Assembly: GCF_000770675.1 (NCBI RefSeq)
Contig: NZ_AVBG01000001.1
Coordinates: 372,001 to 436,000 of the forward strand
Direction of reading: 5' to 3'
From: Pontibacillus chungwhensis BH030062
Lineage (GTDB): Bacteria > Bacillota > Bacilli > Bacillales > BH030062
DNA length: 64,000 nt
The position numbers were made by a program, and so were the translations under genes. Positions 53,799 through 62,394 of the stretch are shown piece by piece. The notes under the pieces are model-generated. The model did no database searches, had not been told where the DNA came from, and saw only the letters and a list, made by a program, of their open reading frames with translations. The first letter of the stretch is position 1, and every line of letters starts with the position of its first letter.

Positions 53799-55276
53799 TA
53801 TAAAATAATCGCGATTAGCCCTCCGCTGCCTTCATTTATAATTCTTTCAAGTGTTTCTTTTAATTTATAACGAGCATTTTCAGGCATTAATGCAAGCTTA
53901 GCACCGATGCCTTCTCTTACAATCGAACTTAACGAACGACCAAATATGTCTGAGTTCCAGATAGATAATGGATCTTCTTCAAAGTCCTGCATTAAATATC
54001 GAACTAATTCTTCACTTTGCTTCTCAGTACCTATAATTGGTGCAAATTCAGACTCAACATCCACTTTCACCATATGAATTGATGGTGCAACAGCTTTCAA
54101 TCGAACCCCAAACCTTGAACCTTGACGTATAATTTCCGGCTCATCTAAGAACATATCTTCAAGAGCAGGGGCTGCAATACCGTAACCTGTCTGCTTTACC
54201 ATCTGAAGAGCTTCAGACACTTGGTCATACTCTCGTTTGGCATGAGCGAAATCTTGCATAAGCTGCAACAAATGATCTTTGCCTCTAATTTCTTCTCCTA
54301 CTATTTCTTTTAGTACTTGATCATAGAGGTAATCTGGTGCTTGAAGGTCAATCTCAGCTACACCTTCCCCCATCTCCATACCAGCTAACTGTGCCTTATC
54401 AATATAATCATAATCGGAAAATTGTCCGACCACCCTGTCTACGTCTCTCAATCTCTTAATGTCTTTCACAGTGTCTTGAATGGCGTCCTGATAATTTTTA
54501 CGTAGCCAATGTCCCTCATTCAAAACCATAACCCAGCTAGGCAAATTAACATTCACTTCAAGAACAGGGAATTCATATAATGCTTCACGAAGAACATTGT
54601 AAACATCGCTCTCTCTCATTCCCTCTACACTCATAGAAATGACAGGTATATCATATTTTTCCTGCAATTGTTGTCTCAACAATTCAGTGTCCTGGTGATG
54701 AGGACGGACAGAGTTAATAATCATAATATATGGCTTTCCGACCTCTTTTAATTCTTCTACCACTCTCTCCTCAGCTTCAACATAATCCATTCTCGGAATT
54801 TCTCCAATAGTGCCATCAGTAGTAACCACCACCCCAATAGTCGAGTGTTCTGTGATTACTTTTCTTGTTCCGATTTCTGCCGCATCATGAAATGGTATAG
54901 GTTCTTCATACCAAGGAGTATTGATCATCCGAGGCCCATTTTCATCTTCGTAACCTTTAGCTCCTTCAACTGTATATCCAACACAATCTACAACCCTGAA
55001 ATTCACATCCAAGCCTTCGTCCACATGCACTTGTACGGCTTGATTTGGTACAAACTTCGGCTCAGTAGTCATGATCGTCTTACCAGCTGCAGATTGAGGA
55101 AGTTCATCCTGGGCTCGTGCACGTTCACCTTCATCTTGGATATTTGGAAGGACAACAAGCTCCATAAACTTTTTAATAAAGGTTGATTTCCCTGTTCTCA
55201 CCGCTCCTACAACACCTAAATAAATATCTCCATCAGTCCGTTTAGAAATGTCTTTAAAAACATCAACTCTTTCCAA
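53798..55276 (-). CDS. spoIVA: Stage IV sporulation protein A, spore coat ATPase
   Basis: This mother-cell protein polymerises on the forespore with ATP hydrolysis and is the platform of the coat. It has 492 residues. Walker A GVVGAVRTGKSTF lies near residue 24, the switch-like VDCVGYTVEGAKGYEDENGP follows, and the C-terminal membrane-targeting region ends in INEGSGGLIAIIL. The start is TTG, with GGGAGGGG upstream. A sigma-E type promoter precedes it. Confidence 0.97.
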   Translation of the reverse strand: MERVDVFKDISKRTDGDIYLGVVGAVRTGKSTFIKKFMELVVLPNIQDEGERARAQDELPQSAAGKTIMTTEPKFVPNQAVQVHVDEGLDVNFRVVDCVGYTVEGAKGYEDENGPRMINTPWYEEPIPFHDAAEIGTRKVITEHSTIGVVVTTDGTIGEIPRMDYVEAEERVVEELKEVGKPYIMIINSVRPHHQDTELLRQQLQEKYDIPVISMSVEGMRESDVYNVLREALYEFPVLEVNVNLPSWVMVLNEGHWLRKNYQDAIQDTVKDIKRLRDVDRVVGQFSDYDYIDKAQLAGMEMGEGVAEIDLQAPDYLYDQVLKEIVGEEIRGKDHLLQLMQDFAHAKREYDQVSEALQMVKQTGYGIAAPALEDMFLDEPEIIRQGSRFGVRLKAVAPSIHMVKVDVESEFAPIIGTEKQSEELVRYLMQDFEEDPLSIWNSDIFGRSLSSIVREGIGAKLALMPENARYKLKETLERIINEGSGGLIAIIL

Positions 55277-55348
55277 GTGATCCCCTCCCGATCCATTTAC
55301 TTCGCTTGGACAAACAAATAATGAGTGCTAACGAATCTTTGCATTACA

Positions 55349-55376
55349 AGTCTATGATGTTGTCCTACTGTTTTAT
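55349..55376 (-). promoter_or_regulatory. Sigma-E-type promoter of spoIVA
   Basis: On the minus strand, ATA is followed after 17 bases by CATAGACT, 7 of 8 with the sigma-E -10 CATACANT. It lies about 73 bases upstream of the start. B. subtilis spoIVA is a sigma-E gene. Confidence 0.6.
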
Positions 55377-55593
55377 GACTTGTTTTTGAAACCTAATAGA
55401 ATCTAGTCCAGTCAAAGGTTACTTCCTTTTGACCTACTACTATTGTTACTATATAAAAACTAAAGACCGATTATGCTATAGTTTTGCAGGTTATCTGAAA
55501 TTTTCTAAACCTTGTTCAAGAATAGGGCAGGATTGTTGAAGACTCGAAGTTGAGACACTTAGTCAGGATAGGTCCTTTGCAACAAAAGAGGTT

Positions 55594-55904
55594 GGGCAGG
55601 CTTGGGGACAACTCGCTTTCCTGCGGGGAGCTGGGAAGCCTCCTCAATCGCTTCGCGCTTTCCGGGGTCTCCCCTAGATTTAAAGTGCAGGAGTGGTGCC
55701 TTTATATATAAGGAAGTTCGACTAAGATCGTCACATCCTGCGACAACTTCGAACGACCCCACGTCGTGTGGGGCCGGATAAGATAGCTTTTTGGAAAAGG
55801 CGATCATCCTTTGTAAAAAAGATGGCTTATCCCGCTAGCTCCTTCACTCCGGAACTGGATAGGCTCCTTACCCCGCGGGAGTCTCGCAGTCCCCAAGCCT
55901 GCCC
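55594..55904. repeat. Inverted-repeat-bounded intergenic element A (311 bp)
   Basis: GGGCAGGCTTGGGGAC at 55594-55609 returns as its exact reverse complement at 55889-55904. Inside it, TCCTGCGGGG and CCCCGCGGGA continue an imperfect arm, and GGATAAG/CTTATCC (55775-55781, 55828-55834) form a further pair. The interior is more GC-rich than the neighbours. It contains the 66-bp core described next. No transposase or convincing coding region is inside; the open frames have no ribosome sites. Confidence 0.8.
55711..55776 (+). repeat. 66-bp structured core, copy 1
   Basis: This begins AGGAAGTTCGACTAAGATCG and ends ACGTCGTGTGGGGCCG. Possible folding: GTTCGA with TCGAAC as outer stem, GTCAC with GCGAC (one mismatch) as inner hairpin, then CCCCACGTCGTGTGGGG as a separate hairpin. 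It is 60/66 identical to copy 2 without gaps. Confidence 0.85.
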
Positions 55905-55997
55905 TGACGCTAATCAGTTGGACGGACCCGCTTATTATAATTGCTCTTAAGCTCCCTGCCTCACAAATCTGGCTCGTTTCCGTCTCTCCATTCGGCA

Positions 55998-56186
55998 AAG
56001 GTGGGCCTGGAAATTGCGAGAATCCTGCGGGAGAAAGAGGTCGACGAGATCCCGCAGGGTGGTTTTCCCGAGGAGGCTGTTAAAAGATAGAGGAAGTTCG
56101 ACTAAGACCGTCACGTCCTGTGACAACGTCGAACGACCCCACGTCATGTGAGGCCGCGGAAAGCGAGTGATTTCCAGGCCCACCTT
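55998..56186. repeat. Inverted-repeat-bounded intergenic element B (189 bp)
   Basis: AAGGTGGGCCTGGAAAT at 55998-56014 and its exact reverse complement ATTTCCAGGCCCACCTT at 56170-56186 bound the element. The arms differ in sequence from those of element A. CCTGCGGG and CCGCGG motifs continue inward, and the 66-bp core lies near the right end. No coding region is seen. Confidence 0.8.
56091..56156 (+). repeat. 66-bp structured core, copy 2
   Basis: This has the same orientation as copy 1. Outer stem GTTCGAC / GTCGAAC (7 bp), inner GTCAC / GTGAC (5 bp perfect), then CCCCACGTCATGTGAGG. Differences from copy 1 often keep or improve pairing, for example the inner stem here is perfect while it has a mismatch in copy 1. 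Confidence 0.85.
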
Positions 56187-56291
56187 ACGCTCCATTAATA
56201 CTAACGGAAACCTCTCTCCACCTACCGCAAAAAAACTTTATCTCTGTTTCGAGCTTTCCATATAAGAGGGCTTACATAGAAAATATAATAT

Positions 56292-56324
56292 AAAAAACCT
56301 TTCAACTAAGTTGAAAGGTTTTTT
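56292..56324. terminator. Bidirectional terminator downstream of yphF
   Basis: AAAAAACCTTTCAAC and GTTGAAAGGTTTTTT pair perfectly around TAA. Confidence 0.9.
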
Positions 56325-56331
56325 AGGAGCG

Positions 56332-57066
56332 CTATGAAGGGTTGTCTGCGTCGACCCCTCTAAAGACGGGTTCTCCGTCTTGTATTGTATAAGGAAGAGA
56401 GTGAGAAGGCACAATAGGAGAATCTTTCGCAAGTATGTATCGAATATCATCTCCATATGTATAGGAATGCTGCTTCTCTTGCAAGGCTTTATAGAGCTCT
56501 TGACGATAATCCAAGTATATTTTGCCTTTGGCATCCATCACAACCGGGAGTTGAGTATCAGAGAAGGGGCTTTTTATGGTAGGACTTTGTTCTAACCCAA
56601 TCTTCTTATGGTCAATTTTGTAAACATCTTTTGCAATTCTTTCTCCATAGGGAGCATATTGATGCTCATTTCGATAGGCTGTGATACGATTATTAATTTT
56701 TTGCAGTTCTTGGGTGGCTCTTAAATCCATAACTTTTACAGTAGGGTCATCTTCTACATGAATTAATACATATTGGTACACGCCACCACGTTCAAATGAA
56801 TTCCCTGGCGCTTCTGATATTAGATTCTCCTCACGTAATCGTTTATAGTCGATCGGATACTTCTGGAATATATTTGTATCTTGATCCCTTGTCTTGATCG
56901 GTAGAGAATAAGGATTATTCTTTTTATATTCATCTACTGCAGATTGAAGTGATTCCAATTGAACTTGATTAGGAATTTGATTCTTGGATAAGCGATCGTC
57001 CGGGTACAAACACCCAGTTAAAATGAACGCTGCCACTAATAGCACCGTCATTTTCTTGATATACAT
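56332..57066 (-). CDS. yphF: YphF-like lipoprotein
   Basis: This is a 244-residue predicted lipoprotein: MYIKKMTVLLVAAFILTGCL with a lipobox LTGC, then a soluble extracytoplasmic domain. KYPIDYKRLREENLISEAPG and RGGVYQYVLIHVEDDPTVKV occur in the middle. Context after spoIVA and its length match B. subtilis yphF, of unknown function. The start ATG is eight bases after GGAGG. Confidence 0.85.
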   Translation of the reverse strand: MYIKKMTVLLVAAFILTGCLYPDDRLSKNQIPNQVQLESLQSAVDEYKKNNPYSLPIKTRDQDTNIFQKYPIDYKRLREENLISEAPGNSFERGGVYQYVLIHVEDDPTVKVMDLRATQELQKINNRITAYRNEHQYAPYGERIAKDVYKIDHKKIGLEQSPTIKSPFSDTQLPVVMDAKGKIYLDYRQELYKALQEKQHSYTYGDDIRYILAKDSPIVPSHSLPYTIQDGEPVFRGVDADNPS

Positions 57067-57084
57067 CAGTCATACCTCCACTTC

Positions 57085-57282
57085 TTAAGATGTCGGTCCA
57101 CTAAAGACGATATAAAAAATGATAAGACCTGCTAGTATCATAAATATGTAAGCTAAAAAAGCAGTAACTCCACTTAAAATTCCCTTTAACTTATGACGGC
57201 TAAGCATAATTAGACCGATCGAAAGGAACATAAATATAATACCCGCAAAAGAAATATACATATTTAGCATCGATTTAGACAA
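57085..57282 (-). CDS. yphE: YphE-like small membrane protein (DUF2768)
   Basis: This is a 65-residue protein with two membrane helices (about 7-27 and 38-60). I place the start at TTG (LSKSMLNMYISF) because AAAGGAG lies nine bases upstream and the start then lines up with B. subtilis YphE; an ATG seven codons earlier has no site. Ends IVFSGPTS, typical of the family. Unknown function. Confidence 0.82.
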   Translation of the reverse strand: MSKSMLNMYISFAGIIFMFLSIGLIMLSRHKLKGILSGVTAFLAYIFMILAGLIIFYIVFSGPTS

Positions 57283-57390
57283 CGTGTTCAGCTCCTTTTG
57301 CATATGTCAACTTTCACGGCATTTATTATACCACAATTTATAACCTTACCATATGCTAGCAATAAACCCAATTCATACTTTTACATACCA

Positions 57391-57427
57391 AAAAACCGAG
57401 GCGAATGGGGCGAATTCACCTCGGTTT
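57391..57427 (-). terminator. Terminator downstream of spoVIF
   Basis: CCGAGG / CCTCGG with inner GAAT / ATTC and T's on the minus strand. It lies about 100 bases past the spoVIF stop. Confidence 0.8.
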
Positions 57428-57528
57428 GACTAAATATTACCCTTAACATACAACTCTAGTTGATATCCTGCTGCGTTTTATAGTATGCAATCATTCATGT
57501 ATTGGTATACTCAAGTGCCTATTTATAA

Positions 57529-57783
57529 CTATTTTTTAAACATTTGATTTAATTGGTTCATATCCATATTGTTATTCGTTATGGCTTTTACAATTTTATC
57601 TTCTTTTTCCTTAGACACAGGTTTACCTGCCATTTTGGATAATTGCTTTACAAGATTACGAACTGTTTTCTCGTCTTTAAAGTTCGCATTCTTAACAGAG
57701 TCAGCAACTTTCATGATCTCATCTGGAGAGATATTGGCTTTATTTTGAAGATGCTCAAATGCTTTTTTTTGGAATCCGCTCAC
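57529..57783 (-). CDS. spoVIF: Stage VI sporulation protein F homolog
   Basis: This is an 84-residue helical protein. NANFKDEKTVRNLVKQLSKM and AGKPVSKEKEDKIVKAITNN match SpoVIF, a sigma-K-made protein needed for coat assembly in B. subtilis. The start is GTG, seven bases after GGAGG. In B. subtilis the gene is elsewhere; here it sits between gpsA and yphE. Its ribosome site is the right arm of a 10-bp inverted repeat. Confidence 0.88.
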   Translation of the reverse strand: MSGFQKKAFEHLQNKANISPDEIMKVADSVKNANFKDEKTVRNLVKQLSKMAGKPVSKEKEDKIVKAITNNNMDMNQLNQMFKK

Positions 57784-57785
57784 GT

Positions 57786-57834
57786 AACTTCCTCCTTATA
57801 ATAAACTTTCACCACATTATATGCGGAGGAAGTT
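57786..57834 (-). promoter_or_regulatory. Anti-Shine-Dalgarno arm plus mother-cell promoter in front of spoVIF
   Basis: On the minus strand, AACTTCCTCC (57834-57825) is the exact complement of GGAGGAAGTT (57795-57786), which holds the spoVIF ribosome site. Between them lies CATATAATG (57823-57815), one base off sigma-K CATAnnnTA, with AC 16 bases upstream. A read-through RNA would hide the ribosome site; an RNA begun at this promoter would not contain the blocking arm. Confidence 0.6.
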
Positions 57835-57858
57835 TAAGCGTGAGGTGTTCAGGAAAAT

Positions 57859-58887
57859 TTAATCACTTAACACATTCGTTAAATCTTCCATTTCATGACG
57901 ACGACCCCTTGTCATTAACTGATCGACAACATCTTTCGGTTCAGCATTTTGGAATAGAATTTGTTCAATTCCATGAGTTATAGGCATTTCCACACCTTGT
58001 TCCTTCGAGAGTTTATAAGCAGCGTTAGTAGTTCTAACCCCTTCTACAACCATACCCATATGCTCCAGAACGTCTTCAAGGTTTTGACCTTGCCCTAACA
58101 TATAGCCCGCTCTGTAGTTACGGCTGTGTTGACTTGTACAAGTTACAATGAGATCCCCTACACCTGTTAATCCAGCAAATGTTAAAGGACTTGATCCCAT
58201 AGAAGTACCTAAACGGGCAATCTCAGCAAGGCCGCGGGTAATGAGAGCAGCTTTTGCATTATCTCCGTATCCTAAACCATCTGAAATCCCTGCACCTAAA
58301 GCAATAATATTCTTTAGAGCACCACCTAATTCCACACCAACAATATCGGGATTCGTATAGACACGGAAATGCTCGTTAATAAAGAGATCTTGAGCCAATT
58401 CGGCTGTTTTCATGGTTTCAGATGAAACTGTAACAGTCGTTGGTTGCCTGAGCCCTACTTCTTCTGCATGTGAAGGTCCACTTAGAACAACGACATCATC
58501 ATAATAATCACTAGGCATTTCTTCAGTAATTATTTCTGACACACGCTTTAACGAGTCTGGATCAATACCTTTAGTAGCATGGATAAGAGTTACTTTGTGA
58601 TCTAACACTTCTCGTAACTGCTTGCAAACGTCTCTGATCGCTTTTGTTGGAACCACTAGCACAACAGCAGTAACATCTTGAACAGCTTGCTTTAAGTCTG
58701 TGTATGCAACAATGGATTCTGGTAAAGAGACTTCCTTCAGGTATTTCTTATTCGTATGCGACTCGTTTATATCATTGGCTTGTTCTGCTCGGTGAGTCCA
58801 TAAACGAACTTCATGGTGGTTATCGGCTAACACAATGGATAGAGCTGTTCCCCAGCTTCCTGCACCTAGTACGGCTACATTTGCCAT
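57859..58887 (-). CDS. gpsA: Glycerol-3-phosphate dehydrogenase (NAD(P)+)
   Basis: This enzyme makes sn-glycerol-3-phosphate for phospholipids. It has 342 residues: VLGAGSWGTALSIVLADN, VLSGPSHAEEVGL, GGALKNIIALGAGISDGLGY with the catalytic Lys, and GNNARAA-like GDNAKAALITRG. The ATG follows GGGGAGAG. The order gpsA downstream of der is conserved. Confidence 0.96.
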   Translation of the reverse strand: MANVAVLGAGSWGTALSIVLADNHHEVRLWTHRAEQANDINESHTNKKYLKEVSLPESIVAYTDLKQAVQDVTAVVLVVPTKAIRDVCKQLREVLDHKVTLIHATKGIDPDSLKRVSEIITEEMPSDYYDDVVVLSGPSHAEEVGLRQPTTVTVSSETMKTAELAQDLFINEHFRVYTNPDIVGVELGGALKNIIALGAGISDGLGYGDNAKAALITRGLAEIARLGTSMGSSPLTFAGLTGVGDLIVTCTSQHSRNYRAGYMLGQGQNLEDVLEHMGMVVEGVRTTNAAYKLSKEQGVEMPITHGIEQILFQNAEPKDVVDQLMTRGRRHEMEDLTNVLSD

Positions 58888-58902
58888 GCCTTCACTCTCC
58901 CC

Positions 58903-60213
58903 TTATTTTCGTCTACGTGCATAAATCTTAATTGGTGTTCCCTCAAAACCAAATGCGTCACGAATTCGGTTTTCTAAGAAACGTTCATATGAAAAGTGTA
59001 GTAAGTCTGGGTCATTCACAAACACCACAAATGTTGGTGGTGATACAGCTACTTGCGACATATAAAAGACTTTAAGTTTCTGTCCTTTTAATGATGGTGC
59101 TGGGTTCATTGCCAGAGCATCCATTATTACTTCATTTAGTATATTGGTTTGAACACGTTTCGTATGATTCTCACTCGCCTGTAAAATGCTAGGCAATAAT
59201 GTGTGAACACGTTTTTTGGTTTTGGCAGATAAGAAAACAATCGGTGCATAGTCAAGGAACTGAAATTCTTGACGTACTTTATCTTCAAATTTCTTCATTG
59301 TTTTATCATCGCGGTCAACTGCATCCCATTTGTTTACGACAATAACAACCGCTTTCCCTGCTTCATGAGCATATCCAGCAATACGCTTATCCTGCTCAAT
59401 GATACCAGACTCACCATCGAGAACAACTAAAACAACATCCGAGCGTTCAATAGCTTTTAGTGCTCTCATGACACTATACTTCTCAGTTGTTTCATAAACT
59501 TTCCCACGCTTACGCATTCCAGCGGTATCAATAATAATGTAGTCCCGCTCATCTTTAGTGAAAGAGGTATCAATAGCGTCCCTTGTCGTTCCTTCGATAT
59601 CACTTACAATGACACGCTCTTCCCCTAACATAGTATTAACAAGAGAGGACTTCCCTACATTTGGTCGTCCAATTAAACTAAAGCGTATTGTATCATCATC
59701 CACATCAACTTCCTCACGCTCTGGGAAGTGATTAACAACTTCGTCAAGCATATCCCCTAATCCTAGTCCGTGCGTTCCGGAAATAGGGAATGGCTCTCCA
59801 AATCCTAGTGAATAGAATTCATAAATCTTCTCTCGCATTTCTGGGTTATCAATCTTATTAACAGCAAGCACAACTGGCTTATTTGACTTGTAAAGGAGCT
59901 TTGCGACTTCTTCATCAGCTCCCGTAATTCCGTCACGGCCATTTACCATGAAGACAATAACATCCGCTTCATCAATAGCGACCTCTGCTTGTCCTCTCAT
60001 TTTCACAAGTAAAGGCTCGTCTCCTTGCTCTATTCCACCTGTATCAATTATATTAAACGTGGTATTTAACCATTCTGCTTCTGCATAAATACGGTCTCTT
60101 GTTACACCTGGCGTATCCTCTACAATAGAAATACGCTCTCCAACTAGGCGGTTGAAAATTGTGGATTTCCCCACATTTGGTCTACCGACTACGGCTACTA
60201 CAGATTTTCGCAT
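58903..60213 (-). CDS. der: Double-GTPase ribosome assembly factor Der (EngA)
   Basis: This essential GTPase for the 50S subunit has 436 residues. Two G domains in tandem have [14 protein letters not shown] near residue 9 and [14 protein letters not shown] near 182, each with DTxG and NKxD motifs (DTGGIEQ, NKIDNPE; DTAGMRK, NKWDAVD). A C-terminal KH-like domain follows. Confidence 0.97.
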   Translation of the reverse strand: MRKSVVAVVGRPNVGKSTIFNRLVGERISIVEDTPGVTRDRIYAEAEWLNTTFNIIDTGGIEQGDEPLLVKMRGQAEVAIDEADVIVFMVNGRDGITGADEEVAKLLYKSNKPVVLAVNKIDNPEMREKIYEFYSLGFGEPFPISGTHGLGLGDMLDEVVNHFPEREEVDVDDDTIRFSLIGRPNVGKSSLVNTMLGEERVIVSDIEGTTRDAIDTSFTKDERDYIIIDTAGMRKRGKVYETTEKYSVMRALKAIERSDVVLVVLDGESGIIEQDKRIAGYAHEAGKAVVIVVNKWDAVDRDDKTMKKFEDKVRQEFQFLDYAPIVFLSAKTKKRVHTLLPSILQASENHTKRVQTNILNEVIMDALAMNPAPSLKGQKLKVFYMSQVAVSPPTFVVFVNDPDLLHFSYERFLENRIRDAFGFEGTPIKIYARRRK

Positions 60214-60318
60214 GAAAGGTTCACCCTTTCTTTATCATATTCTTATTTTTACAATTACACACAAGAGTGTTTTCACATGTTAAGCACGACTGTTATGTGT
60301 CATTGTAAATGAATAAGC

Positions 60319-60347
60319 AAACCCTTCTTGTCAAGTAAGAAGGGTTT
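60319..60347 (-). terminator. Hairpin between the YIEGIA pair and der
   Basis: AAACCCTTCTT / AAGAAGGGTTT is an 11-bp stem with a 7-nt loop. The T-tract on the minus strand is interrupted. It follows the YIEGIA capping gene. Confidence 0.65.
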
Positions 60348-60433
60348 ACTCTTAACTTTTTCATTTTAGCAGAAGGACTTCAAACTAACAATCCTTTTCT
60401 CTTACAAATAGGACAGTAACAGCCTTTCAGAGG

Positions 60434-60619
60434 TTAATGCTTAACAATAATATATAACTCATCACTTAAGGCGTGAGAAATACCATCTAAAATCGCTTCT
60501 AGATTGGCAGCCACTTTATCCATTTCTTCTTTCGTATCGCAAATAAAGATTGGGGAACCGCCATCAACATTATCTCGCTTCATAGTAACAGAAGCCAATA
60601 CCATTTTTTCTACTTTCAT
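60434..60619 (-). CDS. Capping complex subunit for YIEGIA
   Basis: This is a 61-residue soluble protein: VLASVTMKRDNVDGGSPIFI, then a helix EEMDKVAANLEAILDGIS and a beta-strand end. It overlaps the YIEGIA gene by 4 bases. Small proteins of this type encoded next to a YIEGIA membrane protein are annotated as its capping subunit; the biochemical role is not established. The ATG has GGGGGTCTC upstream. Confidence 0.78.
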   Translation of the reverse strand: MKVEKMVLASVTMKRDNVDGGSPIFICDTKEEMDKVAANLEAILDGISHALSDELYIIVKH

Positions 60620-61512
60620 TTGAGACCCCCCTCTTCTTTATTCGCTTTAGATTCAGATGGCATACGAATTGCATTCTCAAGGACAGGTACTGCACCAATA
60701 ATTTTTATAGCCTTTTCTTTATCCCTCTCTTGAGGCAAAACAAACACACCGATGCGTCCATCATCAAGATCCCTTTTAATTAATGGCACTAATGCAGGTG
60801 TACCGCTATCTCTAAATACCCCCATAGAGACCGATATATCGTGTAGGATCGCTTGTCGCTGACCTAGATTGGCAATAGTTGAACGAACATTGAAATTTTT
60901 TGGGGTTAACACAAATCCCATTCCATACTCCCCAATTTCCTCTTGTCTTTGAGGCAAACCAATATTCATTATATAAATATTATCTACATACAAACCTGCC
61001 CCTTCAAAATGAGGTTGAACATATTCAATATTCACGATATCTTTAAGAGTTTTCCCACTCATAAACTTACGAACAATAAAGAAGCAAACGAAGGAAATGA
61101 TAATCCCGACCCAAATGTTCCACACTAAAAAGCTAAGTGTAGCTAATAAGGAAGTAAAGATAACAAGGTAGTTACGTGCTTCGAATGCTATAGCAATTCC
61201 TTCTATGTATGTATTCCCTCTTGGTACCAGTTCATAAGCATCTAATTCTGTTAATGTATTTCTTTCCATATTCCTCACTTCCCTAAACTGAGAAGCTGCA
61301 ATGGTAAGAAAAGTTACAGCCGTAAATTCTAGTTCCATAATAGCTGGTACGGCAATCGTCCCAAGGGAAGCAGCTATGAAGCCAAGCGAAATGTGGATCA
61401 CCTTACCATGTAGATAAGTAGGATATTGGCGATAATCAGCCCTTAACATTACTAAACGTATCGTAACTCCTATAATAACTCCAAATAAAATTGGGTAAGT
61501 ATATTCATTCAT
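60616..61512 (-). CDS. YIEGIA-domain membrane protein
   Basis: This 298-residue protein has about five membrane helices in the first 165 residues and a soluble C-terminal domain (about 170-290). The naming motif TYIEGIAIAFEARNYLVI is at about residue 100. It is conserved in spore-formers; its role is not established in the sequence. It lies between yphA and der, and overlaps both neighbours by 4 bases, so it is one operon with yphA and the capping gene. Confidence 0.85.
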   Translation of the reverse strand: MNEYTYPILFGVIIGVTIRLVMLRADYRQYPTYLHGKVIHISLGFIAASLGTIAVPAIMELEFTAVTFLTIAASQFREVRNMERNTLTELDAYELVPRGNTYIEGIAIAFEARNYLVIFTSLLATLSFLVWNIWVGIIISFVCFFIVRKFMSGKTLKDIVNIEYVQPHFEGAGLYVDNIYIMNIGLPQRQEEIGEYGMGFVLTPKNFNVRSTIANLGQRQAILHDISVSMGVFRDSGTPALVPLIKRDLDDGRIGVFVLPQERDKEKAIKIIGAVPVLENAIRMPSESKANKEEGGLK

Positions 61513-62123
61513 GATCGAAATCCTACCTTTCTCTTGATCCGATTCGTCACTGTTTGTTCTAAGATCTCGCTTACTTTAACAAATCCACTATTTAAGATAA
61601 CTAAACTACAGACTAAACTATAAACATCAAGGTAAGCCCAATCCCCCACATCTTCAGCATACCCATACCCACTTAAGATAATCGTATACAGACATTCACC
61701 TAGAGCTGAAGCAAACCCCCACACGGCGATTTTTAAAAAGACCGGTTCTACTAGCATGCTTACAACCACAAATGAAAGAACCCCTACAATGACAAGCCTT
61801 GGCATCATCATCCAAACGGGTACAACTTTCTCAAACAAGAGTATCCCTGCATACCCAACACCGATGAACAGAGACGCTAGTGTTGGATAAAATACCTTTT
61901 GATAATGCAAAATAATGTGCATTGAAAAAACTAAAATTACCAATACAGCGTAACTTCCAGAATATCTAAAAAGCTCCCAAGAAGAGCCTGAACTAATTAA
62001 AAGTATCAATACGTACATACTTGCCACTATACGCTTTCGAGTCTTAGACATTAGGAAAGTTGCTACCACCCATAATCCCCAACATAAATAGTAAAAAATC
62101 AGACCCTGAACCATCCTATCCAC
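61509..62123 (-). CDS. yphA: YphA-like membrane protein
   Basis: This is a protein of about 204 residues with six membrane helices and a short basic tail (NRIKRKVGFRS). The start is uncertain: a GTG at this position follows AAAGGAGGG closely, and the ATG three codons later (MVQGLIFYY) is an alternative. Context between ypzI and the YIEGIA gene fits B. subtilis yphA; function unknown. Confidence 0.78.
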   Translation of the reverse strand: MDRMVQGLIFYYLCWGLWVVATFLMSKTRKRIVASMYVLILLISSGSSWELFRYSGSYAVLVILVFSMHIILHYQKVFYPTLASLFIGVGYAGILLFEKVVPVWMMMPRLVIVGVLSFVVVSMLVEPVFLKIAVWGFASALGECLYTIILSGYGYAEDVGDWAYLDVYSLVCSLVILNSGFVKVSEILEQTVTNRIKRKVGFRS

Positions 62124-62166
62124 CTTCCCTCCTTTCATTATGGTCAATTGTGGGATTTCTAATCAT

Positions 62167-62195
62167 GAATAACGTTTCGAATCAAGAAAATACTA
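62167..62195 (+). promoter_or_regulatory. Forespore sigma (G/F)-type promoter of ypzI
   Basis: GAATA, 17 bases, then AATACTA (6 of 7 with CATXHTA). It lies 22 bases upstream of the start codon. Confidence 0.45.
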
Positions 62196-62217
62196 TTTTG
62201 AAAGAGGAGGTGTGCTC

Positions 62218-62352
62218 ATGGGTAAGGATCGACAACAAAAGAAGTTAAAAAAAGAAAATCGGGTAGAAAGTGATCGCGACACACAAAATCATCCAAAAGG
62301 AAGTACGTACTTAGACACTCCGGAACAAGCTAGAAAAGATCAAAAATTATAA
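62218..62352 (+). CDS. ypzI: YpzI family small protein
   Basis: This is a 44-residue charged protein, MGKDRQQKKLKKENRVESDR then DTQNHPKGSTYLDTPEQARK. The MGKDRQ-KKLK-RVESDRD pattern is that of the YpzI family of spore-formers. Unknown function. It has GAGGAGG upstream, a forespore-type promoter and a terminator. The place between yphA and fni agrees with the Bacillus order. Confidence 0.83.
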   Translation: MGKDRQQKKLKKENRVESDRDTQNHPKGSTYLDTPEQARKDQKL

Positions 62353-62354
62353 AA

Positions 62355-62388
62355 AAAGCCCATTGCTTATATGTAAGCAATGGGCTTT
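62355..62388. terminator. Bidirectional terminator between ypzI and fni
   Basis: AAAGCCCATTGCTTA / TAAGCAATGGGCTTT is a perfect 15-bp stem around TATG. Confidence 0.92.
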
Positions 62389-62394
62389 CATCCT

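Noticed and set aside
55559-56195. Several 60-80 codon open frames in the repeat-rich gap
   Set aside because: They exist because the repeats are GC-rich; they have no ribosome sites and cross the inverted repeats and hairpins.
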